Shown here piece after piece: positions 8,062 through 11,654 of a stretch of DNA of 11,654 bases. A program made the position numbers and the translations under genes. The stretch comes from an uncultured Eubacteriales bacterium (lineage in GTDB: Bacteria > Bacillota > Clostridia > Oscillospirales > Acutalibacteraceae): NCBI GenBank assembly GCA_900320235.1, contig ONRO01000101.1, positions 1 to 11,654 on the forward strand, in the 5' to 3' direction. The notes below the pieces were generated by a model that saw only the letters and a program-made list of their open reading frames with translations, made no database searches and was not told where the DNA came from. Positions within the stretch are counted from its first letter, which is position 1. Each line of letters starts with the position of its first letter.

Positions 8062-8727
8062 ATGAAAGTTGTTGCTGTTGTTCCAATGAAATTGAATAAT
8101 CGTCGTTTGCCGCAAAAGAACACCAAGTGCTTTACAAACGGCAAACCGCTTTGTTATTATATTCTGTCAACCCTGTTAAAAGTAGATGGTATAGACGAAG
8201 TATATGTCTATTGCAGTAATCCCGACATTAAAGAGTTTATTCCGGAAGGTGTAAAGTATCTGAAAAGGTCTGAAAGTCTGGACCAGGACAGTACAAAAAT
8301 GAATGAAGTTCTGCAGTGCTTTGCAAAGGACGTACCGGCTGATATTTATGTTATGACACATACAACTGCCCCGTTTATCTCTGCCGGCTCTATCCAAAAA
8401 GGCTTGGAGGCTGTAAGATCGGGAGAGTATGATTCTTCCTTTGCGGCAAAAGAGCTTCAGGATTTTTTGTGGAAAGACGGAGCCCCCTTTAATTATCAGC
8501 TTGACAATATACCAAGAACGCAGGATTTGCCGCCTTTATATGAAGAAACAAGCGGATTTTATATATATGAACGTCGTGTGATAACAGAACTCGGACGCAG
8601 AATAGGTAATGCCCCATACATCGTGGAGGTTGGTGAAATAGAGAGCGTAGACATTGATGAGCCGGAAGACTTTATGATAGCTGACGCTATCTATAATCAT
8701 ATAATTAACAAAGAACCGGGTGAATGA
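8062..8727 (+). CDS. NeuA-like CMP-sugar-acid cytidylyltransferase
   Basis: A 221-residue protein of the acylneuraminate/KdsB-type cytidylyltransferase family, which activates 2-keto-3-deoxy sugar acids with CTP to give CMP-sugars. The N-terminal nucleotide-binding loop reads VVPMKLNNRRLPQKNTK (from residue 6), in the place of the usual PARGGSKxIPxKN of NeuA, with the later R-x-P-x-KN part kept. THTTAPF replaces the usual QPTSPLR. VDIDEPEDF with D197 and D199 matches the metal-binding D-x-D before the C-terminal helix. The protein is of normal length and looks intact. The substrate is unknown, because no NeuB or KdsA synthase is visible. AGGAG at 8048-8052 is the ribosome site. The neighbouring aldolase and sugar-acid kinase point to a 3-deoxy-ulosonic acid. 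Confidence 0.85.
   Translation: MKVVAVVPMKLNNRRLPQKNTKCFTNGKPLCYYILSTLLKVDGIDEVYVYCSNPDIKEFIPEGVKYLKRSESLDQDSTKMNEVLQCFAKDVPADIYVMTHTTAPFISAGSIQKGLEAVRSGEYDSSFAAKELQDFLWKDGAPFNYQLDNIPRTQDLPPLYEETSGFYIYERRVITELGRRIGNAPYIVEVGEIESVDIDEPEDFMIADAIYNHIINKEPGE
8717..8722 (+). promoter_or_regulatory. Possible ribosome binding site supporting a GTG start at 8729
   Basis: GGGTGA lies six bases before the GTG at 8729, whereas the upstream GTG at 8720 has only a weak A-rich sequence before it. A start at 8729 would give an N-terminus of M-G-S-I-Q-V-L-D, the short leader usual for this aldolase family. The difference is only three residues, and the choice cannot be settled from sequence alone. Confidence 0.4.
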
Positions 8728-10306
8728 AGTGGGAAGTATACAAGTGCTGGATTGTACGTTAAGAGACGGCGGATACTGTAATGACTGCAGGTTTGGATTT
8801 CATAATGCCCGCAAGATCATAGATAACCTTATAGCTGCTGATGTCGATGTGATTGAATGTGGTTTCCTGACGCAAAAATATGAATATGATAGGGATCGTA
8901 CACGTTTCACTACTCTTCAAGAGGTGAAAAATATCATTTCGGCGGATAAAAAGGGAAAAATATTTGTATTGCTGATGAACTATGGCGATTACGATATTGA
9001 CAGTCTGCCAGAGAATGATGGTACATCCGTTGACGGTATCAGAGTGGCTTTTCACAAGAAAGATATGTTAAAAGCACTGGAGTGCTGCCGCAGGGTTGCA
9101 GAAAAAAGATATAAGCTTTTTGTGCAGCCGATGGTCACACTGAGTTACAGCGATGAGGAATTTCTGTATTTACTCAAAAAAGTTAATGAAATAAAGCCGT
9201 TTGCTTTTTATATCGTTGACAGTTTCGGCATGATGAAGCAAAAGGAATTGAGACATTTATTTTATAACACCGAGCATAATCTTGACTCGTCTGTACATAT
9301 CGGATTTCATTCTCATAATAATTTGCAGCTTGCCTATTCAAATGCACAATGGCTTGCGGATATCAAAACAAAATTTGATATGATTATTGACTGTTCTGTA
9401 TATGGGATGGGGCGTGGAGCCGGAAATCTGAATACCGAATTGTTTGTGCAGTATCTGAACGAAAACGCAGATTCGGATTATAAGATCGAACCCTTGCTGA
9501 AGATCATAGATGAAATACTCAACCAGTTTTATCAAAATAGCTATTGGGGATATTCATTGCCCAATTATCTTTCAGCCGTTCACAATGCACACCCGAACTA
9601 TGCAAGTTATCTTGATGACAAAAAAACGCTGACAGTCGAAAACATGAATGAAATTTTTGGCATGATGAGCGAACAGAAGCGTCTTGAATTTGATAAGGCA
9701 TATATTGAAGGTCTGTACCTGCAATATATGGAAAGAAAAATAAAGCATGATAATGGTGATGTTGATCTGAACAAGATTTTTAGCGGAAAGACCGTATTGC
9801 TGATAGCCCCCGGAAAAAGTTCTGCCGAGGAATGTGAAAAAATAATCAGCTTTGCTGCAAACCATGATGTTCTGGTAATAAGCATTAATTTTGATTATCC
9901 TGAATATCAGACAGACTATATTTTTGTCAGTAATATACGCCGTTTCAGCAAGCTTGACAGTGTAGAAAAAAAGAAATGTATCGTTACTTCCAATATTGAT
10001 GCAGGGGATGTTTTTTGTCAGACCGATTATGAAGAACTTCTGTTTGATGAAGAAGCCGTAAAGGACAATGCCGGTTTAATGGCAGTTAAGCTCCTGATGA
10101 AGTATCATGTCAGTGAACTGTATCTTGCAGGTTTTGACGGTTATTCACATGATACAAGCGAAAACTATGGATTGGATTATATGACGTTGGTAAATAAAAA
10201 TATTGTATTGGATTCTCTGAATAAGGGAATGCTCCATGTATTGAAAGCATATGCCAAACAGGGTTGTCTGAAATTTCTTACAACCCCCAAGTTTCTGGAG
10301 GTTTAA
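8720..10306 (+). CDS. HMGL-like (DRE-TIM) aldolase fused to a C-terminal MptE/DUF115-like domain
   Basis: A 528-residue two-domain protein. Residues about 7-300 form a DRE-TIM metallolyase barrel: LDCTLRDGGYCND (R15, D16) at the first strand, GFHSHNN with metal-binding H197 and H199, and YGMGRGAGNLNTE (residues 228-239). It most resembles 4-hydroxy-2-oxovalerate aldolases, which add pyruvate to aldehydes or reverse that reaction. LSAVHNAHPNYASYL near residue 295 begins a helical linker. Residues about 355-528 are a separate Rossmann-like domain: TVLLIAPGKSS (358-368), VISINFDYPEYQTDYIFVSN, then ELYLAGFDGYSHD (G471, D473). This layout recalls MptE/DUF115 and GT42 sialyltransferase-like proteins, but that assignment is tentative. 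The GTG at 8720 overlaps the previous gene by 8 bases; a GTG at 8729, with GGGTGA upstream, is an equally plausible start and loses only three residues. Confidence 0.82.
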   Translation: MNEVGSIQVLDCTLRDGGYCNDCRFGFHNARKIIDNLIAADVDVIECGFLTQKYEYDRDRTRFTTLQEVKNIISADKKGKIFVLLMNYGDYDIDSLPENDGTSVDGIRVAFHKKDMLKALECCRRVAEKRYKLFVQPMVTLSYSDEEFLYLLKKVNEIKPFAFYIVDSFGMMKQKELRHLFYNTEHNLDSSVHIGFHSHNNLQLAYSNAQWLADIKTKFDMIIDCSVYGMGRGAGNLNTELFVQYLNENADSDYKIEPLLKIIDEILNQFYQNSYWGYSLPNYLSAVHNAHPNYASYLDDKKTLTVENMNEIFGMMSEQKRLEFDKAYIEGLYLQYMERKIKHDNGDVDLNKIFSGKTVLLIAPGKSSAEECEKIISFAANHDVLVISINFDYPEYQTDYIFVSNIRRFSKLDSVEKKKCIVTSNIDAGDVFCQTDYEELLFDEEAVKDNAGLMAVKLLMKYHVSELYLAGFDGYSHDTSENYGLDYMTLVNKNIVLDSLNKGMLHVLKAYAKQGCLKFLTTPKFLEV

Positions 10307-10307
10307 T

Positions 10308-11333
10308 ATGAAAGTATTATCATTCGGAGAATTATTATTACGATTAGCAGCCCCTTCTTATACAAGATTTCTTCAAAAGGACAGCTTTGATGCAACTTTT
10401 TGTGGAGCAGAAGCAAATGTAGCGGTGTCATTGTCGCTATTTGGCTTGGAGTCTGTTTTTCTGACCAAACTTCCTGAAAATGAAATAGGTGTTGCAGCAA
10501 TGCGTTCACTGCAATATTTTGGTGTAAACACGGAGTGTATTGTTTTCGGAGACGGCAGAATGGGACTGTATTATCTCGAAAAGGGTGCTTCACAGCGTCC
10601 GTCAAAGGTTATTTACGACAGGAAGGATTCTGCAGTAGCATTGTCAGAAAATGCGGACTATAATTGGGATAAGCTTTTTGAGGGTGTTGACTGGTTTCAT
10701 TTTACCGGTATCACACCGGCATTGTCCGACAATCTTTCAGTTATCTGTAAAGAAGCATGTATGGCTGCCAGAAAGAAAGGTATCATGGTATCCTGCGACC
10801 TGAATTACAGAAAAAAACTCTGGAGTACGGAAAAAGCCAAGGAGGTTATGTCCTCATTAATGAAATATGTAGATGTATGTATTGCAAATGAGGAAGATGC
10901 AGAAAAGGTACTGGGAATAAGCCCTGACGATAATAATGTAAATGAAGCCAGACTTAACAAGAGCGGTTATGAACTGACTGCCAAAGAGATTTGTCAGAAA
11001 TACGGATGTAAATACGTAGGTATCACATTGCGTGAAAGTTATTCCGCCAGTGTCAATGGCTGGAGTTGTATGCTTTATGATCGTGACAAAAGCGAAACTG
11101 TCTTTTCGTCAAAGTATGATATACAGATTATTGACCGTGTGGGCAGCGGTGACAGCTTTACAGCCGGATTGATTTATGGGCTGATTAACGGAAAGAGTAA
11201 TCAGGAAACGGTAGAATTTGCCGCAGCGGCAAGCTGCCTGAAGCATTCTGTTGAAGGTGACTATAATCGTGTTACGGTTGAGGAAGTTGAAAGTCTGATC
11301 AGAAATGGCGGAAGCGGAAGAGTACAACGCTGA
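10308..11333 (+). CDS. kdgK: PfkB-family sugar kinase, 2-keto-3-deoxygluconate (KDG) kinase-like
   Basis: A 341-residue ribokinase/PfkB-family kinase. FGELLLRLAAP (residues 6-16) and CGAEANVAVSLSLFG (about 32-46) form the N-terminal sugar-binding signature. GASQRPSKVIYDRKDSAVA and DWFHFTGITPALSDN are typical of clostridial KDG kinases. DRVGSGDSFTAGLIYG (276-291) is the C-terminal PfkB signature with catalytic base D282 and the G-x-G-D anion hole. KDG kinase phosphorylates 2-keto-3-deoxygluconate to KDPG, usually in sugar-acid breakdown next to a KDPG aldolase. Here it ends a polysaccharide operon and no KDPG aldolase is visible, so it may serve the sugar-acid module instead. The ATG lies one base after the previous stop, with GGAGG at 10297-10301. 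The gene symbol reflects the family, not a proven substrate. Confidence 0.85.
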   Translation: MKVLSFGELLLRLAAPSYTRFLQKDSFDATFCGAEANVAVSLSLFGLESVFLTKLPENEIGVAAMRSLQYFGVNTECIVFGDGRMGLYYLEKGASQRPSKVIYDRKDSAVALSENADYNWDKLFEGVDWFHFTGITPALSDNLSVICKEACMAARKKGIMVSCDLNYRKKLWSTEKAKEVMSSLMKYVDVCIANEEDAEKVLGISPDDNNVNEARLNKSGYELTAKEICQKYGCKYVGITLRESYSASVNGWSCMLYDRDKSETVFSSKYDIQIIDRVGSGDSFTAGLIYGLINGKSNQETVEFAAAASCLKHSVEGDYNRVTVEEVESLIRNGGSGRVQR

Positions 11334-11349
11334 GTATTTTTGTTTATCA

Positions 11350-11359
11350 GTTAAATATG
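11350..11359 (+). repeat. Left copy of the 10-base target-site duplication
   Basis: GTTAAATATG lies directly against the left terminal inverted repeat, 16 bases after the kinase stop codon. An exact copy lies directly against the right inverted repeat at 11474-11483. Bases outside the two copies differ, so the duplication is 10 bases long. Confidence 0.78.
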
Positions 11360-11377
11360 CACTGTCCACAACTTAAG
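11360..11377 (+). repeat. Left terminal inverted repeat of the MITE-like element
   Basis: CACTGTCCACAACTTAAG; the reverse complement of the right end is CACTATCAACAACTTAAG, differing at two positions. Similarity stops abruptly after TTAAG, as expected for a transposase-binding end. Confidence 0.75.
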
Positions 11378-11410
11378 CGTTTGAAGAACATATACCAATA
11401 TTAAAAAATG

Positions 11411-11437
11411 CAGATATAAAGCCACAGGGCATATCTG
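11411..11437 (+). repeat. Internal hairpin of the MITE-like element
   Basis: CAGATAT at 11411-11417 pairs perfectly with ATATCTG at 11431-11437. Above this, GCC (11421-11423) can pair with GGC (11428-11430) after an AAA bulge, leaving a four-base loop. No run of T follows the stem, so it is a weak terminator candidate; a structural or RNA-stabilising role is possible. Confidence 0.55.
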
Positions 11438-11455
11438 TAAATTTTCGGATAATTC

Positions 11456-11473
11456 CTTAAGTTGTTGATAGTG
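11456..11473 (-). repeat. Right terminal inverted repeat of the MITE-like element
   Basis: CTTAAGTTGTTGATAGTG, matching the left end in inverse orientation at 16 of 18 positions and abutting the right target duplication. Confidence 0.75.
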
Positions 11474-11483
11474 GTTAAATATG
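11474..11483 (+). repeat. Right copy of the 10-base target-site duplication
   Basis: GTTAAATATG, identical to 11350-11359 and directly next to the right inverted repeat. The base following it (T) differs from the base following the left copy (C), and the base before it (G) differs from the base before the left copy (A), which fixes the length at ten. Confidence 0.78.
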
Positions 11484-11485
11484 TG

Positions 11486-11532
11486 TATAAAATAATCCCC
11501 ATCAGAAATGACTTCGATGGGGATATTTTATA
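11486..11532. terminator. Rho-independent, probably bidirectional transcription terminator
   Basis: CCCCATC (11497-11503) pairs with GATGGGG (11516-11522) around a 12-base loop. The stem continues through TATAAAATAAT on the left and ATATTTTATA on the right with one bulged A, giving about 17 pairs. The G+C core with an A-rich left flank and T-rich right flank is the form of an intrinsic terminator that can work in both directions. It is the first good terminator after the cluster and probably ends the operon. Confidence 0.75.
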
Positions 11533-11654
11533 TAGTGTGGATTTTATGTACAGAGTTGCCGGTTATATGTATCCCCTCAATACACCAGCGACTTCTAAAA
11601 ACATTATGAAAATGGTAAAATAACTCCAAGCAGGACTGAATAAGTCTATATACC
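11533..11654. other. Downstream flank with no supported gene
   Basis: I see no convincing gene, RNA or promoter here. On the minus strand two frames are open from the window edge, for 41 codons to a stop at 11528-11530 and for 29 codons to a stop at 11563-11565. Either could be the 3' end of a convergent gene, but the stretch is too short to judge. The bidirectional-looking terminator just upstream would suit a convergent neighbour. Confidence 0.35.

Larger units (their letters stand above)
11360..11473. mobile_element. MITE-like non-autonomous element, 114 bases
   Basis: Ends are an inverted repeat: CACTGTCCACAACTTAAG at 11360-11377 and CTTAAGTTGTTGATAGTG at 11456-11473, pairing at 16 of 18 positions. 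Both ends abut an exact 10-base direct repeat, GTTAAATATG. The interior is AT-rich, has no useful reading frame, and holds a hairpin at 11411-11437. Terminal inverted repeats, a target duplication and no transposase define a miniature inverted-repeat element moved by a transposase supplied elsewhere. A 10-base duplication would fit IS4-like transposases, which often make 9-13 base duplications, but the family is not established. Removing the element and one repeat copy would place the last gene about 28 bases from its hairpin terminator. Confidence 0.75.

Noticed and set aside
9519..9885. Overlapping minus-strand reading frames inside the aldolase gene
   Set aside because: They lie opposite a strongly supported coding region with conserved motifs and show no family features of their own.
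11109..11369. Minus-strand 86-codon frame over the kinase 3' end
   Set aside because: It is antisense to the conserved PfkB signature and would start inside the MITE-like element; there is no ribosome site support.
11546..11623. 25-codon + strand reading frame after the terminator
   Set aside because: It has no ribosome binding site or recognisable motif, and its length is expected by chance.
1..11654. CRISPR array, tRNA or rRNA genes, phage or defence genes
   Set aside because: No regularly spaced repeats, tRNA-like cloverleaf or rRNA segments were seen, and every gene fits polysaccharide synthesis.

Overview
This window carries the middle-to-distal part of a surface-polysaccharide (capsule/EPS) gene cluster. 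All eleven recognisable genes lie on the + strand, packed head to tail with overlaps of a few bases or gaps of at most 26 bases, so they look like one operon running through to about base 11333. The AT-rich DNA, strong AGGAG-type ribosome binding sites, occasional TTG/GTG starts and a Clostridia-like KDG-kinase-type protein suggest a low-GC Gram-positive, probably a gut-type Clostridia (Ruminococcus or Lachnospiraceae-like). The species cannot be told from the sequence.

Layout: (1) 1-2964, three glycosyltransferases: a GT2 rhamnosyltransferase-like protein truncated by the window edge, then two GT4 (GT-B) enzymes with intact EX7E motifs. (2) 2961-5808, the export machinery of a Wzx/Wzy-dependent pathway: a multi-spanning Wzy-type polymerase and a Wzx flippase. 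(3) 5818-6939, a divergent protein with HP and S-x-S type motifs, possibly a GT-B transferase using a CMP-activated sugar. (4) 6950-8058, two serine-acetyltransferase-like hexapeptide acyltransferases in tandem. (5) 8062-11333, a small sugar-acid module: a NeuA-like cytidylyltransferase, a DRE-TIM (HMGL-like) aldolase fused to a C-terminal MptE/DUF115-like Rossmann domain, and a PfkB kinase of the 2-keto-3-deoxygluconate kinase type. No NeuB- or KdsA-type PEP-dependent synthase is visible here.

Working together (inference): the glycosyltransferases build an undecaprenyl-linked repeat unit, the acyltransferases decorate it, Wzx flips it and Wzy polymerises it. Module 5 may make an unusual 3-deoxy-2-keto sugar acid by pyruvate aldol addition and activate it with CMP, for transfer by the 5818-6939 protein or by the fused C-terminal domain. 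This is the most interesting part of the window.

The 3' flank (11334-11654) has no convincing gene. It holds a 114-base MITE-like element (18-base terminal inverted repeats, 10-base exact target duplication) that seems to have inserted between the last gene and its hairpin terminator at 11486-11532.
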